A DNA stretch of 64,000 bases from CBDFHB01 sp965250115 (lineage in GTDB: Bacteria; Acidobacteriota; Vicinamibacteria; Marinacidobacterales; SMYC01): NCBI GenBank assembly GCA_965250115.1, contig CBDFNJ010000002.1:3100001-3164000 (forward strand), in the 5' to 3' direction. Under the pieces are notes generated by a model. That model saw only the letters and a program-made list of their open reading frames with translations. It was not told where the DNA came from and did not search any database. Position 1 is the first letter of the stretch, and every line of letters starts with the position of its first letter. Made by a program: the position numbers and the translations under genes. This document shows, piece by piece, positions 46,331 through 55,143 of the stretch.

Positions 46331-48430
46331 CTAGTCCGAGAAAGTAGGCTCGGGCTCGAGCTCGGGAAGCTCGTAGGCGGGGTCGATAGCCTGGGCCTTC
46401 TCGAGAATGGTTTGAGCTCGCGTCGCGAGACCGACGGCCTGGTAAATGGCACCGAGCATGCCCAGGAACTCGACGTTGTCGGGATCGAGCTCTGACGCCC
46501 GGTGAAAACTGTCAGCCGCTTCCTTGCGCCACTTCTTGTTCTGCATCAACGACCGTCCCAGCAGGGCGAAGAACTCGGCCTGCTGGTCGTCCACTTCGAT
46601 GGCCTGGCGAGCAAGCTGGATCGCGTCCCAGAAGTCGTGAGAATCGAAGGCTCGCAGTCCCCGGTCGTAGAGCTCCCGGCCGTAACTTTGCTTGTCGAAG
46701 CCGCTGTCCGAGTCGTTCCCTTTCCCCTCGGAAGCTGCCTGGGACAGGCTACGCTGTTCGGGCGGCTTGGCGAGCTCTGTCAAGCCTTCGGACGCTGCCG
46801 CGCAAAGTCGGGACAATTTCGCGTGAATCACGTCGTCCGATCTCGCGAACTTATCGGGATGAAACTTGCCGATGAGTTTCCGATAGCTCGACTTGCGCGC
46901 GCTTTCCGGCGCTCCGGGCTCTAGACCCAGTAGAGCCGCGAAATCGTCCTCCTCCGCGAGGCGCAGGAGACGGTCTAGCTCCGCCAGAACCTGTGCATCC
47001 AAGGCGCCATTGGGTTTTGCTTTCTCGGTCGGCTGTGCCTTCTTACGGACAACATTGCTGTTTGCGCTTCCGCCCCAGTAAATGAGCCCTTTGTTCAATA
47101 GCTCGATCAGGGCGCCAGCACTATCCGGCTCTGGCATGGGGCTCAGCGAGAGAATTTCGCGCGCGCGCGAAGATCCGTCGATGCGCGAGAGAAGGAAACC
47201 CTCCTCTGGAGAGATCTCGACATTCTGAAGATGTTCGGAAAGTGTCGGCGAGAGCCTCAGCGGTCGTGACTCGTCTTTCAGAGATTGGAGGCGCTCAGCG
47301 GAGACGGGCTCGAGCTGCTGGGCTGCGCCGCTCCGGTCCGAAGCCGCGCGAGACGTCACGCCGTGCGCGACGCCAGACCCCTCGTCAACGCTTCCTGGGG
47401 CACCGGATGCTGCCATCGGTTCTTCCTCCTGCGGCCCTTCCGCCTTCGGCTCTTCCGTCACTGGAACCTCGTTTCGTACCAGTGCGTCCGCCGTTTCGAC
47501 AGCGTCCGGAGGAAGGGACGTGAGAGCCGCTATGAGCTCGGAGCCCGTCGGAAAGCGCTTGTCGCGGTCTTTTTCGAGGGCGTGATGCAGGATCGGCCTG
47601 AGCGCGGTCGGAAGCCCGAGGCTCCTCCAATTCAACGGGAAGAATGGCTCGTCGTTGATGATACTGAGGAGCACCCCGGTCAAGCTCGGGCTGCGAAACG
47701 GCTTCTCTCCAACCGCACATTCGAACAGAATGCAGCCCAATGAGAACAGGTCGGAACGGCGGTCGACATCCTCGCCTTTCGCCTGCTCCGGAGACATGTA
47801 GTCCGGCGTTCCCAGCACGCCGCCCGCCATCGTCAAATTCGTAGAGAGCTCCGATTTCGCGATGCCGAAGTCCGTGACCCAAACGTCGTGCGAAGACGAG
47901 ATCAGGATGTTCGAGGGCTTGACGTCACGGTGGACGACGTTACGCTCGTGCGCGTAGTCGAGCGCGCTGGCCAATTGCGAGATGATCCTCACGGCGGTCG
48001 AGAGCTCCAACCGGGAACGCGAGGCCAACATCGACTCCAGGGACTGCCCCTCGATGAACTCCATGATAATGAATCCACGGTCAGGCGTCGCGACGATGTC
48101 GTGGATCGTCACGATGCTCGAGTGCTGGAGACGTGCCGCTATCCGTGCCTCCCGCACGAAACGTTCACGAAGCTCGTCCGGGCTGTGGTCGGCAAATGGA
48201 GTATCCAGGCGAACGCACTTCACCGCCACGGGACGATCTAAAACGATGTCGAGCGCCTTATAGACCGCGCCGATCGCGCCCGCGGACAGGCGTTCGACCA
48301 GATGGTAGCGCCCGCCGGGAATCTGCTCCGCTATTGCAGCGTTACTTGGGTTATCGATTTCTTCGTCGTTGGACGAAGCCTGTTGGGTTCGAGCCCGAAC
48401 GTCCATGCAGTTTTCATTGGCAAGATCCAT
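46331..48430 (-). CDS. Ser/Thr kinase fused to J-domain and TPR repeats
   Basis: A 699-residue soluble protein. The kinase domain is at residues ~42-310: AVKCVRL (Lys), HRDVKPSNIL, VTDFGIAK, GTPDYMSPEQA. A low-complexity link follows, then a small helical domain (~395-460, LSEHLQNVEISPEEGFLLSR). A J-domain-like segment contains KFHPDKF (~residues 505-575, HPD present), then three TPR-like repeats (~620-690). No membrane helix. HPD suggests Hsp70 recruitment. The fusion is unusual but known in broad form from Acidobacteria and Myxococcota. Target unknown. Confidence 0.85.
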   Translation of the reverse strand: MDLANENCMDVRARTQQASSNDEEIDNPSNAAIAEQIPGGRYHLVERLSAGAIGAVYKALDIVLDRPVAVKCVRLDTPFADHSPDELRERFVREARIAARLQHSSIVTIHDIVATPDRGFIIMEFIEGQSLESMLASRSRLELSTAVRIISQLASALDYAHERNVVHRDVKPSNILISSSHDVWVTDFGIAKSELSTNLTMAGGVLGTPDYMSPEQAKGEDVDRRSDLFSLGCILFECAVGEKPFRSPSLTGVLLSIINDEPFFPLNWRSLGLPTALRPILHHALEKDRDKRFPTGSELIAALTSLPPDAVETADALVRNEVPVTEEPKAEGPQEEEPMAASGAPGSVDEGSGVAHGVTSRAASDRSGAAQQLEPVSAERLQSLKDESRPLRLSPTLSEHLQNVEISPEEGFLLSRIDGSSRAREILSLSPMPEPDSAGALIELLNKGLIYWGGSANSNVVRKKAQPTEKAKPNGALDAQVLAELDRLLRLAEEDDFAALLGLEPGAPESARKSSYRKLIGKFHPDKFARSDDVIHAKLSRLCAAASEGLTELAKPPEQRSLSQAASEGKGNDSDSGFDKQSYGRELYDRGLRAFDSHDFWDAIQLARQAIEVDDQQAEFFALLGRSLMQNKKWRKEAADSFHRASELDPDNVEFLGMLGAIYQAVGLATRAQTILEKAQAIDPAYELPELEPEPTFSD

Positions 48431-48549
48431 GCCGATCGTCGCCTAGAAGCGAGGGCAGCAACCTCTTGATAGATCGACGTTTTTGGACGCGGACCCAGTT
48501 CAGGACCTCATGAACCGATGGGAAAATCTGGCAGCCCGTGGTGAAAGGC

Positions 48550-49344
48550 CTACGGTCGCTCGGAAGCCCGAACGCCGCCTCCTGAGGACAGTCCCTCGGA
48601 CACGGCAGGGGGGAAGATCTTTGCGACGTCGCCTTCGAGACGAAGAGTGACGGCGGGATGCTGGTCGTGGTCCGTGCTTCCCCGATTGATGATGACGTAG
48701 GCTGCTCCCCGCTCCGCGGCGACGAGGGGGGACGAGGCTGCGGGATAGACCGACAAGGTGGAACCGAGCGCAACAACGAGATCGGCCGACTCCGCCGCGG
48801 CCGCCGCCCGCCGAAGCGCCTCCGGTCGCAGACTCTGTCCGAAGCTAATCGTCGCCGGCTTGAGGAAACCGCCGCAGTCACACAATGGTGGAGTTCGACA
48901 CTTCTCGAAGGACACCATGTGCGGCCCGGGGTCGCTGAGCTCGCCACAAGTCAAACACACGATTCGCCCGTTGGTTCCGTGCAGCTCGACGAGCTTCTCG
49001 GGCAAGGTCCCCGCTTGGCTGTGGAGTCCATCGATGTTCTGGGTCACGACCATCTCGAGCTTGCCGGCGCGCTCGAGATGGTAGACGGCGGCGTGGGTCT
49101 CATTGGGGCGCGCGGAACGAAATGATGGCCAGGCTTGAAGCTTCTGATCCCAATACTCGATACGTCCCACCTCCGAGCTCAGGAACTCCTGAATGTCGAC
49201 GGGCCGATGCTGCTTCCAGATGCCTTGCGGTCCACGAAAGTCCGCGATGCCGCTCCCAGTGGAAATCCCGGCGCCCGTGAAAACCAGAACTCGTTCGGCG
49301 TCTCTCAAGAGATCGACGAGCCCCCGCGAGATCGATGATGTCAT
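48550..49344 (-). CDS. NAD-dependent protein deacylase (sirtuin)
   Basis: A 264-residue sirtuin: NAD-binding FTGAGISTGSGIADFRG, MVVTQNIDGLHSQAG, catalytic His in ELHGTNGRIVC, zinc Cys at CLTCGE and CDCGG, and GSTLSVYPAASS. CobB-like. The last residues (GGGVRASERP) vary. It begins 33 bp after the stop of the candidate selenoprotein and may be in one transcript with it. Confidence 0.93.
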   Translation of the reverse strand: MTSSISRGLVDLLRDAERVLVFTGAGISTGSGIADFRGPQGIWKQHRPVDIQEFLSSEVGRIEYWDQKLQAWPSFRSARPNETHAAVYHLERAGKLEMVVTQNIDGLHSQAGTLPEKLVELHGTNGRIVCLTCGELSDPGPHMVSFEKCRTPPLCDCGGFLKPATISFGQSLRPEALRRAAAAAESADLVVALGSTLSVYPAASSPLVAAERGAAYVIINRGSTDHDQHPAVTLRLEGDVAKIFPPAVSEGLSSGGGVRASERP

Positions 49345-49377
49345 CAGCCGCCCCGAACGAGGGCTTACGCAACTACG

Positions 49378-50433
49378 TTAGTTGGCGAGCTCCTGGTCGA
49401 TGATCGCCTGGAACGCTTCGAAGGGTTGCGCGCCGGATAGAAACCGCCCATTGATGAAGAACGACGGCGTGGAATCGAGCCCGAGCGCGGAGGCCTCTTG
49501 GAGTTCTTCCTGAACCGCGGTCCGGAACTCGCCCGAGTCGACGCATTCGTTGAACTTTCCGGTGTCGAGGCCCAGGTCGGCGGCAACCTGTTTCAAGCTC
49601 TCCGTGCCCAGGGCTCCCTGGTTCTCGAACAGACGATCGTGATAATCCCAGAACTCTCCCTGTTCGTGGGCGCAAAGCGCCGCTTCGGCAGCCGGCGCCG
49701 CACGCCTGTGATTCGGTAATGCCAAATCTCGATAGACGAAACGAATCTTGTCGCCGTAGGTCTGCTCAATTTGTTTGAGGGTCGGACCGACCCTCGCGCA
49801 AAACGGTCATTGGAAGTCGGAATACTCGACGATCGTGACTTTCGCTTCGGCTGGACCTTTGACTCGATCCGCGTCCGCGACTTGCATTCGGACCCGGGGC
49901 GGATCGAGAGCCACTGTGACGCCAGCATCCTTCTTCAGCTCGTCGAGGAAGGTCTCGCGAACCGTGGACTCGTTCTGCGTTTGGAGGAACTTCCGGATTT
50001 GCCCGCCCATTTGTTCCAGAGTCTGCCCACGCAATCGATTACGATTCGTATTGTAGAAGCTCTCGATATCGGCCTCCGTCACGGGTGCGAGCTTGGCCGT
50101 AATCTCGACCGCGACGAGGTCATCGACGCTGACGCCGCGGCTCTCGGCCTCCCGCTCCAATAAAGTTTCGGCGATGAGCTCCTCTAGGGCAGCCTGGCGT
50201 ACGTTGTAAAGATCCTGGTACGCTTTCATGCTGGTACGCACGGCCCGCTCATCGACCTGATCGAGGGTGAACTCTCGATCCCCCACTTTCGCCACAATGG
50301 TCTCGTCGGAGCTCGACTGGAGCACGGCCCTCGGCTCCGAACCGCAGGAAGAGGCAAAGGCGAGCAAGACAACCACAGCGAGCACCAAGCGAGGATTCAG
50401 TTTTCCGCGCAAGGCTACGCTTATATTCGACAT
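49378..50433 (-). CDS. Candidate selenoprotein: SurA-like/DsbA-like lipoprotein with UPFC redox motif
   Basis: Reads as 351 residues if UGA at 49807-49809 is decoded. Residues ~1-30: signal and lipobox (LLAFASSCGS). ~45-175: SurA_N-like chaperone helices (IVAKVGDREFTLDQVDERAV). ~195-351: DsbA/Thioredoxin_4 domain, starting KVTIVEYSDFQ, then UGA, then PFCARVGPTLKQ, with cis-Pro loop STPSFFINGRF. Homologues have CPFC; here UGA replaces the first, reactive Cys. Frame and sequence are sound on both sides, and a SECIS-like hairpin follows. Family knowledge: Sec often replaces the attacking Cys in UxxC thiol oxidoreductases. Alternative: TGC-to-TGA nonsense or error. ATG-like start at 50433. Confidence 0.8.
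49777..49795 (-). promoter_or_regulatory. Candidate bacterial SECIS hairpin
   Basis: In the mRNA, 11 nt after the UGA, GAGGGUC pairs with GACCCUC around the 5-nt loop GGUCC (or 9 bp with a 1-nt loop). An outer helix UUUG/CAAA can extend it across a small internal loop. Distance from UGA to the loop (18 nt) and G at the first two loop positions fit what is known of bacterial SECIS elements read by SelB. The hairpin lies in coding sequence, so its codons also encode ARVGPTL. Confidence 0.7.
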
Positions 50434-50771
50434 ATCTCGTCAGCCTAGCACATCCAAGCTCGAGGCGCCCAGGTGCCCAAGGACGCGTTTTACCCCAACT
50501 GGCCCGCTACCAGAAGCCAGAATCGCCGTGAGCCGAGTCCGTAAACCTTTCCACTCTTGGCCTCGTCAAACCGAGCGAATCCGGACTCCAGACGAATGGC
50601 TCGCCTCGGTGAGGAGAACGCCTCCTGCAAGCAAGGGGCAATATCCTGTACTCTGGACGCATAGTTTCCGGCGGTAGCTACGAGTTCGAGAGCCACTCCG
50701 GAAACGTCATGACCGCGATTGGCGATGACGTCGGTTTCGAGCTCGAAGGAGGCGAGGGGCACTAAAGAAGC
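50434..50771. other. Intergenic stretch with a likely gene remnant
   Basis: 338 bp between two minus-strand genes. The only signal is a plus-strand remnant at 50620-50765 described separately. No promoter is clear enough to call. Confidence 0.4.
50620..50765 (+). pseudogene. C-terminal remnant resembling DUF4097-type beta-helix protein
   Basis: After a stop, the frame reads LLQARGNILYSGRIVSGG then SYEFESHSGNVMTAIGDDVG and ends GGEGH at TAA 50763-50765. The GxIxYSGxI and YEFESHSGNV pattern resembles DUF4097-type repeats. No start codon or upstream part is present. Confidence 0.35.
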
Positions 50772-52289
50772 TCAAGATCCCCCTTCGAGCGCTTCGCGCA
50801 TCACCGAATAGAGATGCGTGTTCGGATAGACGCCCCTTAGCTTATCGGCACCTGGCCCACGACCGTAGGTGGGCACGAGCTCGGTCGTATGTCCGCCCGT
50901 CGACCATACGACGTAGGTGTGCCGCGACAGTGCCCGTCCGAGCAGTGCCGTGGCATTGTCCTCGGGCTCAGTGTAGAAGGGGCGAAAGTCTATCGGCCAG
51001 GCGAGACCGTTCTCGTCCCTGACGAGTGTCTCGTTTGCCTCTTGCATCGTCATCTCGAGGCCCGTGTGCTCGCGCACGAGCTCGACGAGCTTCTCGGGAT
51101 CCGTCCCGGCTCCATTCACGATATAGGGGTAAGACGCGGTCTGCTCGAAGAGCATAACGAGCGGCTCCTTCCCGGGATAGGTGTGGTCCGGCTGGTAGAC
51201 GATGCCACTCTCGAGCTCGAGCTCCTCCGTCGGGCCGAAATCCCCGTAAGTGAACGAGAATCCGCCGGTGCCGTGATCCGCCGTCACCAGGACGAGTGTG
51301 CCGGGATGCACTCGTTGAAACTCGAGCCCCTTCCCCACCGCATCGTCAAAGTCCAGAATCTCGTGGAGCATGGAGCCCGCGTCGTTCGCGTGCCCGGCGT
51401 AGTCGATGCGCCCTCCCTCCACGAACAGAAAGAACCCTTCGTCGCGCCGCGCGAGGACCTCGAGAGCCGCGCTCGTCATCTCGGCCACCGTCGGGACCGA
51501 GGAAAGATTCATTCGTCGGCGATCGACGACGTAGGGAAGATGACTCGCCGAGAACAGCCCCAGAAGTTTGCTCGCGTGGGTCGCCGCTTGGTCCAGAGAT
51601 GCGGAATCTGAAACGACGACATAGCCCTGTGCCTCCGCTTCCTCGACGCCGTTCGTCTCGTCATTACGGTTCGAGGGGCCGTCCAGCTCGGCAGGAACAT
51701 TTGGAAGAGCCTCGGACACCCGCGTCCCCGCCGGTACGAGGGCCCGTGCTCCTCCGCCGAGAAGAACATTGACGTCGCCCTCTCTCAAGAGGTCGTCCAT
51801 CAATTCGTGCTCCGCGGCGTAGCGAGAGCCATGATGAGCGGCAAAGGCAGCGGGGGTCGCGTGCGTCACGCGCATGTTGGTGACGAGGCCGGTCCCGAGC
51901 CCACGTCCGTGCGCCCACTCCAGGATGGTCTCCACGGGATAGCCGTCTGCATTCATTCCCACGGTCTCGACGCGAGACACCTGGCCGGTCGCAAACTGGG
52001 AGGCAGCTCCGGCGGAGTCGGTGACCGTATTTTCGAACGGCCATGGCAAAGCGTAGCCCGTATTGCCGTCACGCATGAGCGTCTCGATGTGAAGCTCTCG
52101 ATCCTGGACCATGCGAGCAAACTGGAGACCGAGCGCGGTTTGGGTCGCCCCGAAACCGTCACCGACGAAGAGAATGACGTTTCTAGGGCCGGATGAAGGC
52201 TGCTGCAAATCTTGCTGCTGGACACATGCGGCGAGCGACACGACGATGAGAAGCGACAAGTCGAGTTTCACGAACGAGCGCCAAATCAC
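50772..52289 (-). CDS. Alkaline phosphatase (PhoA family), lipoprotein
   Basis: A 505-residue secreted phosphomonoesterase: signal ending VSLAACVQQ (lipobox), metal-binding VILFVGDGFG, nucleophile Ser in VTDSAGAASQFATG, then EGGRIDYAGHAND, TADHGTGG and STGGHTTELV (metal His/Asp). The GTG at 52289 has GAGGAGGAATC upstream; the longer frame has no signal. With the porin at the window's start it hints at phosphate scavenging, by inference only. Confidence 0.9.
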   Translation of the reverse strand: MIWRSFVKLDLSLLIVVSLAACVQQQDLQQPSSGPRNVILFVGDGFGATQTALGLQFARMVQDRELHIETLMRDGNTGYALPWPFENTVTDSAGAASQFATGQVSRVETVGMNADGYPVETILEWAHGRGLGTGLVTNMRVTHATPAAFAAHHGSRYAAEHELMDDLLREGDVNVLLGGGARALVPAGTRVSEALPNVPAELDGPSNRNDETNGVEEAEAQGYVVVSDSASLDQAATHASKLLGLFSASHLPYVVDRRRMNLSSVPTVAEMTSAALEVLARRDEGFFLFVEGGRIDYAGHANDAGSMLHEILDFDDAVGKGLEFQRVHPGTLVLVTADHGTGGFSFTYGDFGPTEELELESGIVYQPDHTYPGKEPLVMLFEQTASYPYIVNGAGTDPEKLVELVREHTGLEMTMQEANETLVRDENGLAWPIDFRPFYTEPEDNATALLGRALSRHTYVVWSTGGHTTELVPTYGRGPGADKLRGVYPNTHLYSVMREALEGGS

Positions 52290-52397
52290 GATTCCTCCTC
52301 GGCGGGACCGAAAATCGGGCCATTTTATCCCGTGCAACGTGACAAGAGCGCAATATTCAGGGGAGCGGGGCGAACACCCCAAAGACCTTTGCCTCGG

Positions 52398-53444
52398 TCA
52401 TTCGAAGTCGTTGATCGCGTCGATCATAGAGCGCAGGCGGCCGAAGTCGTGCCTATTGAAGTCAACGTCGATTCGAGCCAGGCCGTGGAGGTCCGTTCCC
52501 AGTTCTTCCGGTAGCGGTTTGGTTTTGTCGATCCGGCCCGTTCTGAAGATATCCGAGAAGCGATCGTTCAACGACTCTATCTCCTCGCTCGTGAGCACCC
52601 GCGCGAGTTGGATCATCAACTTCGAGCCCACGTAGCGAGACGAGTGATAGATGCGATAGAAACGCAACACCTCCGCACAAGCTTCCGCCGGATTCTTGAC
52701 GATTCGATAGAGCGCCTGATCCTGGGGAGAAATCAACCCGTTCCCCAGGACGCGCTCTTCGATGAAACGCGCCAAATCCTGAAAGTAACCCGTCTCGGGA
52801 CTCTCCACCATGACGACGGGGAGAGGCGTCTGCTTGCCGGTCTGCAGCAAAGTCAGGACCTCGAAGCACTCGTCGAGCGTGCCGAAGCCGCCGGGGAACA
52901 GCGTCACGGCATGCGATTCCTTTAACAGAAACAACTTACGAGTAAAGAAGTAGCGGAACGACATCAACTTCTTGTCACCGCGAATCGTTTCGTTCGCATG
53001 CTGCTCGAACGGCAGTTTGATGTTGACGCCGAAGCTCAGATTGCGGCCCGCACCCTCGTGCGCGGCTCCCATGATGCCGCTACCGGCGCCCGTAACCACC
53101 ATCCAACCGGCTTCCGCCATCCGTTTGCCGAACTCTATAGCCCAGTCGTGGTCGGGCTGTCCTTCGGGCGTTCGCGCCGAACCGAAGACCGTCACTTTTC
53201 TCGCCTGACGGAATGGGGTAAAAATACGAAAGGCGTTCCGCATCTCCTTCAATGCCGAGTTCGCGATCTTGAGATCGATCCGCTTGGCGCAATCGCTCCC
53301 CAAGCGAAGGGCCGTCGTGGCGATCTCGCGCACATAGTGTCTCTCTGACTCCGTACAACAGGCGTTGACGATCTCTTCGAGTTTCGCATCCAATTCGGAA
53401 TCGCCCAGCGAGTATCGATTTCGTTGGGGGGATGGTTCTTTCAT
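52398..53444 (-). CDS. LOG-family protein (Rossmann fold, possible nucleotide hydrolase)
   Basis: A 348-residue protein with VTGAGSGIMGAAHEGAG and the LFPGGFGTLDECFEVLTLLQTGK signature (PGGxGTxxE) of the LOG/lysine-decarboxylase-like family; proteins with this motif include nucleotide 5'-monophosphate phosphoribohydrolases. The N-terminal ~90 and C-terminal ~90 residues are extra. The ATG at 53444 is used; an ATG at 53504 is possible. It is not a real lysine decarboxylase. Confidence 0.85.
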   Translation of the reverse strand: MKEPSPQRNRYSLGDSELDAKLEEIVNACCTESERHYVREIATTALRLGSDCAKRIDLKIANSALKEMRNAFRIFTPFRQARKVTVFGSARTPEGQPDHDWAIEFGKRMAEAGWMVVTGAGSGIMGAAHEGAGRNLSFGVNIKLPFEQHANETIRGDKKLMSFRYFFTRKLFLLKESHAVTLFPGGFGTLDECFEVLTLLQTGKQTPLPVVMVESPETGYFQDLARFIEERVLGNGLISPQDQALYRIVKNPAEACAEVLRFYRIYHSSRYVGSKLMIQLARVLTSEEIESLNDRFSDIFRTGRIDKTKPLPEELGTDLHGLARIDVDFNRHDFGRLRSMIDAINDFE

Positions 53445-53514
53445 CTTTTTCCGCTGGTCCGTTGGAAGCCCGACCGAGCCGACGGCCAGTTCTGTCAAAG
53501 GCACTGATTTGGTG

Positions 53515-53810
53515 TCAGATCCAAACGTACCTCAGGAGAAAGAGGGCGGCAACCACGTGGGCGGCTCAGTGAATGTCGCGACCACGGCCGCTCGCAAGGT
53601 ACAGAATCGAGGTCGAGATGAAACCGAATGCGATACCCTCGGTGATGCCAAAGACGACGGACAAAAACCCCGGTTGCTGGAAGAGCCCTCTGAAATCAGC
53701 AGCCAGATAGGTCGAGTGACACCCGCCAGAAGCTCGGTCCGGACCGAGGCTCCGCGGTCGCGCATCTCGAACTTCCTTTCTAGCCAGGGAATTAGGGAGT
53801 TTTGACGCAT
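53515..53810 (-). pseudogene. NCS2 (AzgA-like) purine permease remnant with large internal deletion
   Basis: The first ~30 codons (ATG 53810, FEMRDRGASVRTELLAGVT) match the start of AzgA-type NCS2 permeases. The end of the same gene is in another frame (FLSVVFGITEGIAFGFISTS, then LYLASGRGRDIH, TGA, AAHVVAALFLLRYVWI). The ~350 residues between are gone. The TGA at the DIH position probably replaces Trp (TGG). Clearly not functional. Confidence 0.75.
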
Positions 53811-53850
53811 CGTGGTAGTATTGCGGTTTCGCGTCCACTGGAGGACTTCA

Positions 53851-54120
53851 TTGGCTCATAGTCTTTCCGCCATCAAGCGAGTCCGGCAGAATGAGAAGCG
53901 CCGCGTTCGCAATCGGTCGGACCGCACCCGTCTGCGATCCCAGATCAAGAGGTTCCGCCAGGCTGTGGAAACTTCGAACCTGGAAGAGGCGCAGAAGCTC
54001 TTGCCCCAGACGGTGTCCCTCGTCGACGTCATGGTCAAGAAGGGGATCATCCACGAAAACGCGGGGACCCGCTACAAGTCCCGACTTACCCGACGACTAG
54101 GTAGGCTCGCTGCGAGCTGA
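53851..54120 (+). CDS. rpsT: 30S ribosomal protein S20
   Basis: An 89-residue basic protein: AHSLSAIKRVRQNEKRRVRN at the start and KKGIIHENAGTRYKSRLTRR near the end, the S20 signatures. TTG start at 53851 with GGAGG six bases upstream; the longer frame is not used. The last 49 bp overlap the end of holA on the other strand. Confidence 0.94.
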   Translation: MAHSLSAIKRVRQNEKRRVRNRSDRTRLRSQIKRFRQAVETSNLEEAQKLLPQTVSLVDVMVKKGIIHENAGTRYKSRLTRRLGRLAAS

Positions 54121-55139
54121 GAGGCACTGGTCTCCCCACCCGACTTCCCCCTGCAAAGGGATATTACGAGGCTCTCGAGCACCAGGCGGTCCGGGAGTCT
54201 ACTCGACTTCAGGATCCGATCTGCCTCGCTGAGAGAGTGGACCGCGCGGCCTAGGCTGATAGAGTCGAACCGGCGTGCGTTTTCCGCCACACTCTTCGCC
54301 GCATAGGGCGGTATCCCCAGAAGGCTTGCGAGGCTCTGGCTCTTGTTCCCGTCAGCTCGCGCCTCCGTCGCGATCCGTAGTTGCCCGACGAGCCGATCCA
54401 GCAGCGCCAGTATCCTCAGCGCCGGCTCGCCCTCTTCCATCAATCGAGAGAGCTGCCGCAGCGCCGACGCCGTCTCCCCGGCGCCCACCGCATCCACGAA
54501 CTTGAAAATGCTTTGCGCTCGCCCTCTGCCGAGTACGGTTGCGATCGTCTCCAAGTCGAGCCGGTCGCCGAGCGCGTAGAGGGAGAGCTTCTCGAGCTCG
54601 TTCGAGAGTCGCCGCATATCATCGCCGAATTCGGCGACGAAGTATCGAATCCCGTCTTGACCGAGCTTCAGCCTCCGTGCCCCTGCTTGCTCCGATACCC
54701 ACTTCTCCAACTCGAGAGGTTTCGGCGCCTCACAGACCACTACCGTCACGTGTTTCTCGACGCTCTTCCAAGCCTTTCGCCGCTGATCCGGCTTCTTCGA
54801 GAGGTCCAGGACGAGGACCGTGAAGGGCGCGGGATCGTCCAGATACTTCACAAGAGCCTCGTCCTTCTCCACGAGTCTGGTGGCGCGCTTGACGACGAGA
54901 GCGCGACGCCCGCCCATCATCGGCATCATGTTGGCCAAGGCCACGATCTCGGGCCCATCCGCGTTCTCCCCGTCGAGCCTCTCGAGGTGGAAGGGCGAGG
55001 GCTCCGTGCCAACTATGGCATCGATCAAGTCACGGACCGCGTAGTCACGCAGGAGGTCCTGGTCGCCTGTCACGACATAGGCGGGAGCGAGCTCGCCTGA
55101 TTCCAAGTGTGCGCCGAGCTTGTAGAAGGAGAGCTTCAC
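54072..55139 (-). CDS. holA: DNA polymerase III delta subunit
   Basis: A 355-residue clamp-loader subunit. It has YVVTGDQDLLRDYAVRDLI at the start, the RRALVVKRATRLVEKD segment, GRGRAQSIFKFVDAVGAGE and LARAVHSLSEADRILKSSRLPDRLVLESLV. The GTG at 55139 follows lptE's stop by 4 bp. The C-terminal ~25 residues extend past the usual end and overlap rpsT convergently. Confidence 0.92.
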   Translation of the reverse strand: MKLSFYKLGAHLESGELAPAYVVTGDQDLLRDYAVRDLIDAIVGTEPSPFHLERLDGENADGPEIVALANMMPMMGGRRALVVKRATRLVEKDEALVKYLDDPAPFTVLVLDLSKKPDQRRKAWKSVEKHVTVVVCEAPKPLELEKWVSEQAGARRLKLGQDGIRYFVAEFGDDMRRLSNELEKLSLYALGDRLDLETIATVLGRGRAQSIFKFVDAVGAGETASALRQLSRLMEEGEPALRILALLDRLVGQLRIATEARADGNKSQSLASLLGIPPYAAKSVAENARRFDSISLGRAVHSLSEADRILKSSRLPDRLVLESLVISLCRGKSGGETSASQLAASLPSRRVSRDL

Positions 55140-55143
55140 CGGC

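Noticed and set aside
53565..53570. TGA in the NCS2 remnant as Sec
   Set aside because: The gene lacks its middle and is dead; the position matches Trp rather than Cys.
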